From Talinum fruticosum (Eukaryota; Streptophyta; Magnoliopsida; Caryophyllales; Talinaceae): 64,000 nt of DNA. The stretch spans positions 3,520,501 to 3,584,500 of the forward strand of contig JAITYX010000003.1 of assembly GCA_021018815.1 (NCBI GenBank), given 5' to 3'. The position numbers and the translations under genes are program-made. The notes beneath the pieces were generated by a model. That model was not told the origin of the DNA. It saw only the letters and a program-made list of their open reading frames with translations, and made no database searches. Of this stretch, positions 46,640 to 56,971 are shown piece after piece; position 1 is the stretch's first letter; each line of letters opens with the position of its first letter.

Positions 46640-46890
46640 TTGTCACATAGCTGAGAAATGCTAAGGAGATTGGACTTAAGTCTTTTGACAAGGTAGACTA
46701 GGTCTGGCGAGTGTTGTTTCCTTCACCAATTTTGGCAATCCCTACTATCTTGCCTTTCTTGTTATCTCCAAATGTGACTTTTTCTCCTTTTAGATCTTCT
46801 AGCTCGGAGAAGAGTTTTGAATCTCCCGACGTGTGGCATGAGAAACCACTGTCTAAGTACCAATGACCTTTCTTCTTCTTCTTAGTTACC
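46640..46890 (-). pseudogene. S3 aspartic protease region
   Basis: The minus strand from about 46865 shows YLDSGFSCHTSGDSKLFSEL, then EDLKGEKVTFGDNKKGKIVG. The D-S-G triad is intact here, unlike in S1 and S2, but the usual CSRHM is FSCHT. Reading becomes broken after GEGN near 46710. Confidence 0.75.
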
Positions 46891-46899
46891 TACAAGACA

Positions 46900-48240
46900 G
46901 AAACAAACTAACCCTTCTCACTTCCTCTTACGAACCCAAGTAACTCCCTTAACTGTGGTCCTTTTATGAGGAAGAGCACATTTGGGAACTCAGATTTGAC
47001 TAATTTTGGGTCTCGGTCCGATTCAGGGTCTTGCTTCCGAAGACCGAGTCCGTGTCTCTTTATGTTGAAAATCTTATCTTTTGTAAACCGAAGGAGAAGG
47101 CTTTTTCCTGTGAGCTGGTTTAGGCTTAGTCCTCTGTTCATTTGAATGAATGGGACCATGCTCAGCCTTCCCGAACTTTACGGTTCCGGAATCCTTTTGA
47201 AAATATTAGAATAGGAATTTGATTCCTCTTCTTCATTGAAACCAAGTCCTTCTTTCCGAAGGAGACACACTGAGAGCCTAATAGCATATTAAGGTTTTTT
47301 TACCTTCGGTGAATTTTAAAACAAGCTCTTGAGACTCATTGAGCTTTCTTTTCATTTCTTATTCTCTATTCCGAGTGACTCGGACACGGTCTCATTTGCT
47401 CAAGTACTGGTCTTAAGTTCTTTTAAATTTTGTCTCAGCTTTTTCAATTCATTTTTCAAAGCATTGCTCTCATCGGTAAGAGACTCAAGTTGTTCTTTGA
47501 ACTGGAAAGAGTCGAATTGGACTTTTCTTCCAAAGTGAAAATATATTGTGTTAGATCAACTTTTGAAAATTTGAGAAAGTATTTAACTACCTCATCAATA
47601 TCCGAGTCCTCGTTATCCGACTCCGATTCAGCTTCTAAGTATGTCATTGCCATAAGACACTTAGAGTTATCTAAGTCATCTTCTTCAAATGAGTCATCAT
47701 CACTCTAGTTAGCCATTATAGCCTTCTTCTTTCTGTCCTTCTTTCTTTTAGGACGAGTCTTTAACTATGTGCTCCTTGCTGCCACATTCAAAGCAACCAG
47801 AGTTCTTAGATAAAGATAACTTTAAAGCGAGAGGAATATTTATCTTTTCTGTCCTTCTTATCTTTCTTGTAGAACTCATCCTTTGACCTCTTTTCCCACT
47901 TCTTGTATTTCATCATTTTCTTGAAGTCGTGGGCTATGAGTGCCATGGGATCCTCTTCTAATTCTAAGGAGCTCGGACTTTCATGTCTCGCTTTTTAAGG
48001 CCTTTAGCGCAATATTCTTTTTGGTCCCGACTGTACATCTTCTTCCTGTAGATGAATCTCATGGGTTAGTAGCTTACCGATAAGCTTGTCCGGCCTTAGT
48101 TGAGAAAGGTTATCGGCTTCATCAATGGCTGTCACCTTAGGACCCCATCTCTTCTTCCAATAGGAAAAGTTTAACCCTTTGAACTTCGGTGGTCCGGTAG
48201 ATGATCTTCCTTCATCGAACTCTCCATTGTTCCGAGCCAT
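46900..48240 (-). pseudogene. S3 gag with a large internal deletion
   Basis: Starts at 48240 with ARNNGEFDEGRSSTGPPKFK and LNFSYWKK, then passes directly to RWGPKVTAIDEADNLSQLRP. In S2 and S4-like copies about 470 bp of capsid code separate these blocks. Then follow a Lys-rich stretch, the CCHC knuckle (CFECGSKEH near 47790), DEDSDIDEVVKYFLKFSKVD and FTLEEKSNSTLSSSKNNLS (47653-47456), and a basic end near 46910-47159. The deletion joins two Lys-Lys codon pairs and removes most of the capsid. Confidence 0.82.
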
Positions 48241-48299
48241 CTGATTGTTATACCTTTGGATGGGGAGATCCCCTTGAAAGGCTAGGCTCTTATATCAAT

Positions 48300-49783
48300 T
48301 GAAGGTTTACTCTTGGAGAGTCTAAGTCACCCAAGAGGGGGTGAATCGGGTGATGGAGAAATTTAACGATTTTTGCAACATATCGGCTAAATAGTAGATT
48401 TTGAGTCTATATTGGACTTAGAAAAGTGATAAAACCGATTTACATGGAAACTCTCATGGGTAGAAAACCACGGACAGTGCTAATCCAAGCACCAAGTCAA
48501 ATTCACTATTTTGAATCCACAAAATACAAGAATTAACTCTACTAGAATTGCTCCCTTATACAATTCCTTACAATGTTTTCCTAGACTCAAAAGTTACCTT
48601 ATCTAATCTAGATTTCCTGATTGAGGTAACCTTTACAATATGGGATAATTGAGTTGAGTTAACCCTTACAGCTCAGTCAAGGGACCTTACTCAAAATGTA
48701 AGAAAAGAATGTGACTGATTATAAGACTTTCTTTACAACTCGGAAAAAATATGAAATATAGACTTGGAGTTATAAATAGAAGATTGAATAAAGAATGAGA
48801 ACAACAACTTCTGCTCAAGTAATGTGTTCAACAATAATGTTCAGCAATCTTCTAGTCCTATGAGGAGGCTTCTATTTATATCCCACCAAGCGAGTGACCA
48901 GTTGAGTCTTGGTTACGGACGAAGTCTTCACTAGCTGTTGTAACGGCTCTTCCGAGTCACTCAAAAAGATCTGTTGGGATGTGAACGTTGTGTAACGGCT
49001 CTTGGCTCCAAGAGATGGTCTAATCACTTAGTGGTGACTGAAAGTTATGGTGGAAACAACTGTTAAGCCTAGAGTTGGAGTTTTCCGGTTTTACAAATAG
49101 ACAACTACGATACGGTGTCCGAACCATGTCCAAAAGTAGGTAAAACACTGTCCGTGAGTGTTTGACAGCTAGAAGCCGGTTGCTTTTGTATTTCAAAAAT
49201 TAGTTAGCCTGGTTTGAATAACCTACAAAAAGCAAACCACATTGGTTCTCAAAGTACAAATACTTTGCTCCAAGATTAGGCATAGATAATAATTAAATTA
49301 GAACATTTAAATGCTTAATTATCATTGGCCTAGAAGAATGGAATTTTCTAAGTCTAATATTCAATATACTCAAATTCTATCTAAGTCAATCCTAAGGATG
49401 ATTAAGTTAAAAAATAGAACATCGAGTTTAACAACTTGATCCGGTAAAATAATTCTCAAAGAAATAAACTGACTTAGAATAAGGAATTAACACCGTAGTC
49501 TCTTTGCGTTGAAATACACAGTTAGTACTCGGAATAAGAGTGTCGGAGAAATGATTTAAGAATGCGATAATTATGAGTGATGTATGAATGAGTTAGAAAC
49601 ATCGAGTGTAGGAGATATGCAATAAGGTGCTTTCTAAGTCATTCGGAATCGAAAGAAAACTTATACAATCTGTTTCTATAACGCTCGGAATGACTTGAAA
49701 TCAAAACTTAGGAGAGATAAGATTTATACCTGAGTTCTTCATGTAATAGTCACAATGACTTAGAGTTAGAAACTGAGTCTTCA
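48300..49783 (-). repeat. S3 5' LTR
   Basis: TGAAGGTTTACTC (inner end) to ACTGAGTCTTCA (outer end), next to TCTCC. A PBS-like TTGATATAAGAGCC (minus strand) follows at 48286-48299. A TATA box lies at 48872-48880. Confidence 0.87.
48872..48880 (-). promoter_or_regulatory. TATA box of the S3 5' LTR
   Basis: TATAAATAG on the minus strand, in the same context as in the other Sirevirus LTRs here. Confidence 0.65.
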
Positions 49784-51728
49784 TCTCCAAATGTGATTTT
49801 TCCTCCTTTCATTTCTTCTAATTCGAGAAGATCTTGAGTCTCCCGACATGTCGCGTGAGCATCCTCTGTCTAAGTAGTAATGACACTTTTGTTTCGAGTG
49901 ACCTGCAAAACAAAAACAAACTAACCCTTCTTACTTCCTCTTAGAAACCCAATAACTTGTTTTTACTTGTGGTTCTTTTCGAGGAAGAGCACTTTTAGGA
50001 ATCTAGATTTGAATAATGTTCGGTTTGGTCTAATTCGAGTCTTCTCTCTACGTAAGCCGACCCTGTGTCTCTTTTCTTTGAAAACCTCTCCTTTTGTAAA
50101 CATGTTGAGAAGGATTTTTCATGAAAATTGGTCTAGGCTCAGTCCCTTTTGTTTGTGTATGAATGAGACCATGGTTAGCCTTTCCGAACTTAATAGTTAC
50201 GGAATCGAGTTTTGAAAATATTGTTATAAGAGTTATCTTTCTCTTCAGCATTGTATCCAAGACCTTCTTTTCGAAATGACACACATTAAGAGCTAAGTAA
50301 TAGATCAAGGTTTTTCTAACCTTGAGTGAGTTTTAAAACCAACTCTTGAGACTCATTAAGCTTCTATTTCAGTTGCTCATTCATTATTTTGAGGCACCGA
50401 GAGTCGGTCTTATTATCTTTAGTACTTGGTCTCAAGAACTTTTAAATTTTGTCTCAAGTTTTGTAATTTCTTTTTCAAAGTGATGTTCTCGGCATTAAGA
50501 GACTCCAGTTTCTCTTTGAATTCGAGAGGACTTAGAATTAGACTTTTCTTCCAAAGTAAAAATATATCTAGCAAGATCAAGTTTGGAAAACTTAAGGAAG
50601 TAGTTGTTTACCTCTTGAGGATCTGTTCCTCGGCATCCGAATCATCACTGTCTCGACTCGGATCCAGCTTTTGAGTCCGATAGTGCCATTAGACACTTTG
50701 AGTCATGAAATTCATCTTCTTCTTCGAATCATCATCACTCCAGGTAGCCACCATATCCTTTTTCTTCTTTATATCCTTCTTTCTCTTAAGACAGTCTTTG
50801 ACTATGTGATCTTTGCTGCCACACTCAAAACAACCCGAGTTCTTAGTTAAAGACAAATTTGAAGAGGATGAATATTTACCTTTCCTGTCTTTCTTCTAGA
50901 ACTCATGCTTGGGCTTCTTTTGCCACTTTTTGTATTTCATCATTTTCTTGAAACCTCGGGCTAGAAGTGCCATGGGATCTTCTTTAGAATCCGATGAGCT
51001 CGAGACTTTGACGTCTTTCTTTTGAGGCCTTGAGTGCAATGTTCCTTTTGGTGCTTATCTTAGCTTCCTCTTCTTCTAGGTGAAGCTCATGAGTGAGTAG
51101 CTTCCTAATGAGCTCATCCGGCTTCGGTCGAGAGAGATCTTGAGCTTCCTCTATTGTTGCCACCTTGGGACCCCATCTTCTCTTGGGTAGACTCCTTAGG
51201 ATTTTTCTCATAACTTCTTCATGAGTCATCTTCTTACCTAGAGACTTCAGATTGTTGACAATCTAAGTGAAGCGAATGTACATCTAAGTGATGTTCTTAT
51301 CGGGTTCCATTTTGAACATCTCATACTTGTGAAGGAACCGACTTATCTTTACTTGATTCACTTGGCTGGCTCCTTCAAAGGTATTGACCAGTGTATCCCA
51401 AACTACTTTGGTTTTGTCACGAGCAAACACTCTGTTGTATTCTTCCGAATTGATTATGCACATTACGGTGTTCATGGCCTTGAAGTTCTTCCTGTACTTC
51501 TCATTTTCTTCGATGGTGAACTTAGACTTCACCTTGGAGTACAGGTGTTGTTCCATCCATCTTCATGGGAGTATAGTTGCCATTGTAGATGATGTGTCGG
51601 ACCTCCTCATCATAGTCCTGGATGAAGCACTCCATTGTCTTCTTCCAATGTGCGAAGATTGAACCCTTGAACTTAAGTGATCTAGTGAATGATCTTCCTT
51701 CATCGAGCTCTCCATAGTTAACAACCAT
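49784..51728 (-). pseudogene. S1 gag and the right half of its protease
   Basis: The gag start Met is at 51728 (VVNYGELDEGRS). Capsid blocks: HWKKTMECFIQDYDEEVRHI, YNGNYTPMKMDG, ENEKYRKNFKAMNTVMCIIN, DTLVNTFEGASQVNQVKISR, MTHEEVMRKILRSLPKRRWG, PKVATIEEAQDLSRPKPDEL. The knuckle CFECGSKDH is near 50830. A coiled-coil tail follows to about 50420, then a linker to 49900. The protease start near 49880 reads YLDRGCSRDMSGDS: Ser of D-S-G is Arg. It is cut by S3 at 49784. Confidence 0.85.
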
Positions 51729-51786
51729 CCGATATTTATACCTTTGGATTATGAGGTCCTTTGAAAGGATGGGCTCCAATACAAAT

Positions 51787-53213
51787 TGAAGGTTTGCTCT
51801 TGGAGAGGTTAAGTCACCCTAGAGGGAGGGGTGAATAGGATGATGAAAGAAATTCACGGATTAACACGGTTTTCAGCAAAGCAAAGACTTAAAAACCAAT
51901 TCCGAGTCTAGATTGGACTCGAAACGTACAAAACACGAAATTACGTGGAAACCCTCCCGGGAAGAAAACCATAGACAATGCCAATCCAAGCACTAAGTCA
52001 AATCCACTATTTTGAATCCATAAAATATAAGAACCGACCCCTTACAAATTTGTTCCCTTATACAATTCTACTATAAGATTTTCCTATACTCATAAATTCC
52101 CTTATTTGATCTACTACTTACTAACCGAGATAACCTTTATAGTTAGGGAGCAACAGAGATGAATTAACTCTTACAGCTTAGTCAAGGGACTTAACAGAGA
52201 ATTGAAACTGTAAGAGTGGTTACAAGACTTTTCTCTTTACAACTTAGAAAGTATAAACTTAAGAATGGAGTTGTAAGCTAAACATTGAGAGCGTATGAAC
52301 CGAGTGAGTGTTCAGCCATTGATTTGTCAATTTTCAAGTCTTGTAGGAATTCTTCTATTTATACTCAATAGGGCGGATTAGTCGTTGAGACCAATTCGGA
52401 CTTGAGAGCTTCACTAGCCGTTGTAACGGTTTAGTCCGAGTCACTTAAAACAGGAGTCGTTGCAATGTGAACGTTGTGGTTAGGTCCTAGGGCTCGAAAA
52501 GTAGTCCATCCCAGCAATTGTTACTAAAATCTAGAGTGAAAACAACCGTTAGACTCAAAGTTGAAGTTTACCGGATTTGGTAATAAACAACCACGACACG
52601 GTGCTCGAGCCTTGTCTAGAAAAGGTGTTTTTCTTTCTGCTGGTGTTTAACGGTTAGAAGTCGGTTGCTTTAACTTTTCAAAATAAGATTAAAATACTTT
52701 AATCAATCTGCAAAAGCAAATCAAAGTGGTACTCAAAGTATGAAAATACATTGGTCCAAGATTAAACAAGGATAATAATTAAATCATAACAATTAACCAC
52801 TTAATTATCCTTAACCTAAAAGAATGGAATTTTCCGAGTCTAATATTCAATAGGTTAAAATTCCATCTTGACTCAATCCTTTAAGTGATCAAGTTATTAA
52901 GATTGAATAAGAAAATGCATAACCTTGATCTGGTAAATAATTTCATTTAATAAATTAACTTAGAAAAAGAATTAACGCAATAATTCGTTTTCGGTTAGAT
53001 CATTAAGTCAATACTCAAAATATGAAGTGTTTGTGAAATTATTTACTCATACCAACTGTCCGAGTAGGTCGAAACCCGAGTGAAGTGTGTTCTACTCAAG
53101 AGATGCTTTCTCGGTAGGTCAAGACAATACTGAAAACTTAAAGATGAGCTAAAGACTTAGAATGACTTGAAATCAAAACCATATAGAGATAGAGAGTTAT
53201 ACTTGAGTTTTTA
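51787..53213 (-). repeat. S1 5' LTR
   Basis: TGAAGGTTTGCTC to TTGAGTTTTTA, adjacent to CTACC at 53214. It is the close partner of 4522-5962. A degraded PBS (TTGTATTGGAGCC, minus strand) lies at 51774-51786. A TATA box is at 52355-52363. Confidence 0.87.
52355..52363 (-). promoter_or_regulatory. TATA box of the S1 5' LTR
   Basis: TATAAATAG on the minus strand, as in the 3' partner at 5088-5096. Confidence 0.65.
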
Positions 53214-53218
53214 CTACC
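53214..53218. repeat. Target-site duplication of S1, right copy (CTACC)
   Basis: Matches 4517-4521 exactly. Confidence 0.85.
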
Positions 53219-53789
53219 TATTCCATTCTCTACTAGTCGGCTTTATATTCAATAATGGTGGTAACATGATCAGGTTTCTTGTGTATAATACTTGTGAAGG
53301 TATTCAATGACATTTTTTTGGGAAAATATTCAATGTTAATGTATGCATTATATTTCACACAAAGATCACGAGTTGTATGGTACTGACCATTTGCTACTCA
53401 ACCTAAAGAGGGTAAATAAGGTGATAAAAGATAATCACAATTAAATAGATATGATGCAACTTTAAGTAGTCAAAAGCTAATAAATCAAGGACTTTGAAGA
53501 GTAAGGTGCGGAATGTCTTGCTCAAATATTATAAGCGATATATTGACATAAATGAGGGATGAAGCATTGTAGATGCTATTGATGCTCCCTAAAAAATCAA
53601 TCTGGGTTGATAATCACCTAAGGCTCCTCCTTAGTATTTGAAAGAACTCATCTTATTAATATCCCCTTAGGATTCGAAAGACCCATCTTATTAATATCCC
53701 CTTGAGATAATAGTATCAAACTTCATGTCCACTCTAGGATATTATTATCACAATCTTTAAGTCTCACTTGAGATGATTTCGTCTAAGAG
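53219..53789. other. Flank of S1 with a faint copia-LTR-like stretch
   Basis: 53219-53390 is unassigned. 53398-53480 (CAACCTAAAGAGGGTAAATA, AGGTGATAAAAG) resembles the start of the Sirevirus LTRs (CACCCTAGAGGGGGTGAATA, AGAGTGATGAAAG). It may be a very old LTR fragment. At 53620-53710 a short phrase, CATCTTATTAATATCCCCTT, occurs twice in tandem. No gene is seen. Confidence 0.4.
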
Positions 53790-54376
53790 CACTACTACAA
53801 GAATGGTCTTTAGCAATGATTGAAAACAATTTTTTACAATTGACAACTTTTGTCTAAGTCAGCATGGTTGTAACTCAGTATGTTTGACTACGATTTTTCA
53901 ACCGTAGTCAAAGATAACTTATGACAACAACTCTACATTGCAATTGTAGTCATAGGTAAGGACTATTCCAATTATTCTTGTGAATAATTGTAGTTAAAGG
54001 TCTTACAAAACCAAGTCTAATTATAACTATTCTCTTAGAACCGAATTCAAAGAAAACATATGACAACGGTTATCCTGTATAACCGTAGTCATAGATGAGG
54101 ACTTATTACAACGATTGTTTTGGATAATCGTATTAAAAGTTGGCCTATTACAACGATTATATAGGAGAACTGTTGTCATAAATTGTAGTAATTGAGAAAT
54201 ATTACAATGGTTTTTATTGATAACCATTGTTGAAAGTTGATCTATGACCACGATTATATAGGAGAAGCTGTTGCCATAAACTGTAGTGATTGAGGACCGA
54301 CAACGGTTTTCATGTATAACCGTAGTCATAGGCTTAACCATATTACTATGATTTTCCGAACAATCATAGCCGAAAG
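53790..54376. repeat. CAC3 terminus and subterminal hairpin array
   Basis: About ten units, spaced roughly 40-60 bp, each pair ACGATT or ACGGTTNT with AATCGT or ATAACCGT around a short loop, often followed by AGTCATAG. Clear examples are 54066-54086 (ACGGTTAT, 5-nt loop, ATAACCGT) and 54302-54322. Similar arrays in CACTA elements are transposase-binding sites. Confidence 0.75.
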
Positions 54377-54398
54377 TTTTTTTTTTTTTTTTTTTTTT
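54377..54398. repeat. Poly-T run
   Basis: 22 T residues at the inner edge of the subterminal array. On the minus strand (the CAC3 gene strand) it is poly-A. It could be a slipped A-tract or an old retroposon tail, but no retroposed gene is visible beside it. Confidence 0.8.
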
Positions 54399-54839
54399 CA
54401 TTCAGTCCCTTGCATATATATACATTTTTTTTAATTTTGAAGCAACAACAAACTCAAAGTACCATCTAATACCATCCATTTTTTAATAAAGTTATTTACA
54501 AGCATAAATATACAAATCAAAATGCAGAAACATACATAAGAAGTAACCAAAAACAAATGATAAAATATAAATTTATATAGTATAACTAACTACGAATTCA
54601 TATATTTATTTACAAGTTTCTACACAAACTTCACACATCCCTTTTGGAGTTCATCCATTGTGACTTTTGTATAGGGGGACTTCTTTTCAGGAAAATAGTT
54701 CGATCAATGTTGTAAAATTAATGTTTACGTCAAGTCCAAGTATTAAGAAATGTCTCGATCAAATAAATATAATTTTTGGTTCAATAATAATAGTTTCGAA
54801 TTAGTCTTAGAATCATCAAAATCCAACTACATCACAATT

Positions 54840-54941
54840 TTCTTCATGCATTGTAGAACGTAGAATCCACAGTCCTCGTTCCTCGATTGCTTATGTCATT
54901 AATAAATAATTGAAGTATATAGATTCCTATAGCATATATTA
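54840..54941 (-). pseudogene. CAC3 Ulp1/C48 peptidase-like exon with the catalytic Cys
   Basis: The minus strand reads KQSRNEDCGFYVLQCMKKIV, stop. The DCG motif, followed by aromatic residues and an MKKI helix, is the cysteine end of Ulp1-type peptidases (Cys codon at 54869-54871). It is separated from the rest of the domain (60198 onwards) by G2 and probably by an intron. The remaining gap to 54411 shows no coding signal. Confidence 0.65.
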
Positions 54942-55001
54942 TGTAATACCTGGAATTTTAAAGAAAGCGATTGAAAAGCGTAACATTATTGAGTACTTTT
55001 G
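54942..55001 (+). repeat. G2 5' LTR remnant
   Basis: Only the first 60 or so bases of the LTR remain (down to ATTATTGAGTACTTTT). The other 3.1 kb, the PBS and gag are deleted. Confidence 0.75.
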
Positions 55002-56958
55002 GTGCCTTACTCGTTGATTTCGTTGAATCCTTAATTAGAAACCTCTACCTTAGGACTTCATTGATTCGAATTCTTATGTGATTAGTTGAAGGATAAGTTT
55101 AGTATTCCGAATCATGGACTTATGTGCTTATATGTGTCGGCGATTCACGCGTGCTAAGTATGTGATTGGGTGTGTGGCCGAATTTTTATTTTCCGTCCGT
55201 ATTTTATTGATTTCGTGGTGTGACTTCTGAATCATTAGTTGGCTTAGGAATCCTACCCCTAAGAAGCATGCGAGTATTCAATTTGGTATCGATTGTCTAT
55301 ATACGTAGTTTCAAGGAGTTTAGAGAGTGCCTAGTTGATTTTAGATGGGGAAAAGGGAAGACGTACGGCGCATTAGCATAAGTGAAGCATACTTGGAGAC
55401 TCCGACTCCGTTTGTTGAGTTATGTATAGAGGCTGCCTTTGGGAGCTGTCAATAAGGAATGAATTGAGATGTCGCATTGGTGAGTAGGATAGGGCTGAAC
55501 ACCCCGAGTGTTGAGGGATACTTGCGTATTCTACGAAATACTCATGGGTGGGTACTTTTGGAAGTTGTGAATGAGAAGTAGAGACCATGGAGGGAAACTA
55601 ATGGGAAATACAACGTGAAAGGTTCGTCGTATCGTTGATGGAACCGATCTTCTTGATAAGAATATTTGGATTCATGACCAAGAATGTAAAACTTGGTATT
55701 TTGCTTGAAATGCATGTGTGTTTGGGTGTGTTGGAAGGTATCTTTGGAGTAAATTTGAGGGCTATGATTGGAGAACTAGTTGATTTAGGGATTTGCTCTA
55801 CTTCCATCTAAATTTTGGGTCAACCAAACATAGGGTGTCATGGTTATGGAGATCATCTATGAGTTCGAATTTGAGAGACTTGTGGGAAAGGTCTAGAATA
55901 AGTCGAGCATGAGGCTAGAAGAGAGCTAAGCAATCACATTGAAGGTGACGCTTTCCACCATTTGAGCTCCTTTGACTGAACTATCTCATTAAGAGGAATT
56001 GATTGATGAATATGGGAATCACACCCTCCATCACTAAGTTTGCATGTGGCAATTCTTTGTGAATAATCGAAACGTCGAAATCGGAAGTAGTTCCTTTGGG
56101 TTCTTTATGAACTTTGGGTATGATCATGATCTTGTAGGTAGAGTGTCTCATTACAAGAGAAGTTTAGAAGTTACTCGTATCACTCCCATGCTTTATTTGG
56201 AGTTAATTGTGTTTGTTAGTTCTCACGGGAGCGACTATAAGTGCTTGAGGATGAGATACCTTAAGATTTGCAAAAGGATCGTAAGTTGGGTCTTAACTCC
56301 CATAGAGGTGAAAGAATGATATGAGGGCTCCCTGCTACCTATTGTCGTTACCATGAGTGGTCCGAGGATCGTATTGTGCTAGACATTATCGCGTATATGT
56401 TGGTTGCCTCTAAATTCTAACTTGGTTCCAATTTTGGCATTTTGCTTATACCTCCGAGCTTTCTCTACTCCCTTTTGGTGATGTTACTCGCCTAGCACAC
56501 GTGCCATCCTTACTGCTTCGACCAATGATATATCATAGATAATTCGTGGAACTAGCCATCTCACTAGCGTGGCCATAGAATCTGCATAGTCTATGGAAGA
56601 TAAGGAGCTAGAGGGTGGTGTAAGATGTTGAACTAGATGTGTGTGGAGTTAATGCGTTGATTGCGTAAGGATTTGGTGGAGGCAATAGGGTTCAATGTAA
56701 GATAAGTGACAGGGTCACAACCTCCAAGTCAACTTTTTGCCCTTTGAGTGCGATTTGCTCCTCGAGCCTATAATAGAGTGAGTAGACGCATGAAAAGTTG
56801 GTAGAAAGGAGGCTGGAAGTCATTGACCCCAAATGAGACTAAGTGCCTTTGTGGATCGGAGTTCGAGCTCGGTAGCGCTTGTATGGGCAGCTTGGATTTA
56901 TTTGAGTGTTCGTAATCGGACGCTACTCATTGCGAATTTCGAGGACGAAATTCTTGTA
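55002..56958 (+). other. G2 internal region, no recognised gene
   Basis: The longest plus-strand frame (56044-56319, 91 codons, MWQFFVNNRNVEIGSSSFGF at its start) matches nothing I recognise, and its codons show no clear bias. Other frames are shorter and on the opposite strand. This may be a degraded pol end and 3' spacer, or filler of a non-autonomous element. Immediately 3' come the TTTCGAGGACGAAAT phrase and the PPT. Confidence 0.45.
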
Positions 56959-56971
56959 AGGAGGGGAGAAA
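56959..56971 (+). other. G2 polypurine tract
   Basis: AGGAGGGGAGAAA directly before the 3' LTR, near-identical to that of T1. Confidence 0.85.

Larger units (their letters stand above)
16450..49783 (-). mobile_element. S3: Sirevirus inserted in S1, split by T1
   Basis: Flanked by TCTCC at 16445-16449 and 49784-49788. Right to left on the minus strand: 5' LTR (48300-49783), PBS, gag, protease, integrase, RT, then (after T1) RNase H and an env-like ORF. The left terminus keeps only TGAAGGT, the outermost bases of a Sirevirus LTR, directly joined to env-like sequence, so nearly the whole 3' LTR and the 3' end of env are missing. Confidence 0.85.
4522..53213 (-). mobile_element. S1: outer Sirevirus-type Ty1/copia retrotransposon, split by nested insertions
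   Basis: The left LTR (4522-5962) and right LTR (51787-53213) are close to each other and distinct from the S2 and S3 LTRs. They are flanked by identical CTACC duplications. Read on the minus strand the order is 5' LTR, PBS, gag (51728 down to 49900), protease split at 49784/16449, integrase, RT, RNase H, then an env-like remnant, PPT and 3' LTR. S3 is inserted in the protease region and S2 just 3' of RNase H. Without insertions the element would be of ordinary Sirevirus size, close to 9-10 kb. Confidence 0.85.

Noticed and set aside
54377..54398. Poly-A/T run as a sign of a LINE or SINE insertion
   Set aside because: No endonuclease, RT or SINE promoter sequence nearby and no flanking duplication seen.
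56044..56319. 91-codon ORF in G2 as a host or env-like gene
   Set aside because: No recognisable motif, no conserved copy in T1, and length within what random sequence gives. Left as part of the unassigned internal region.
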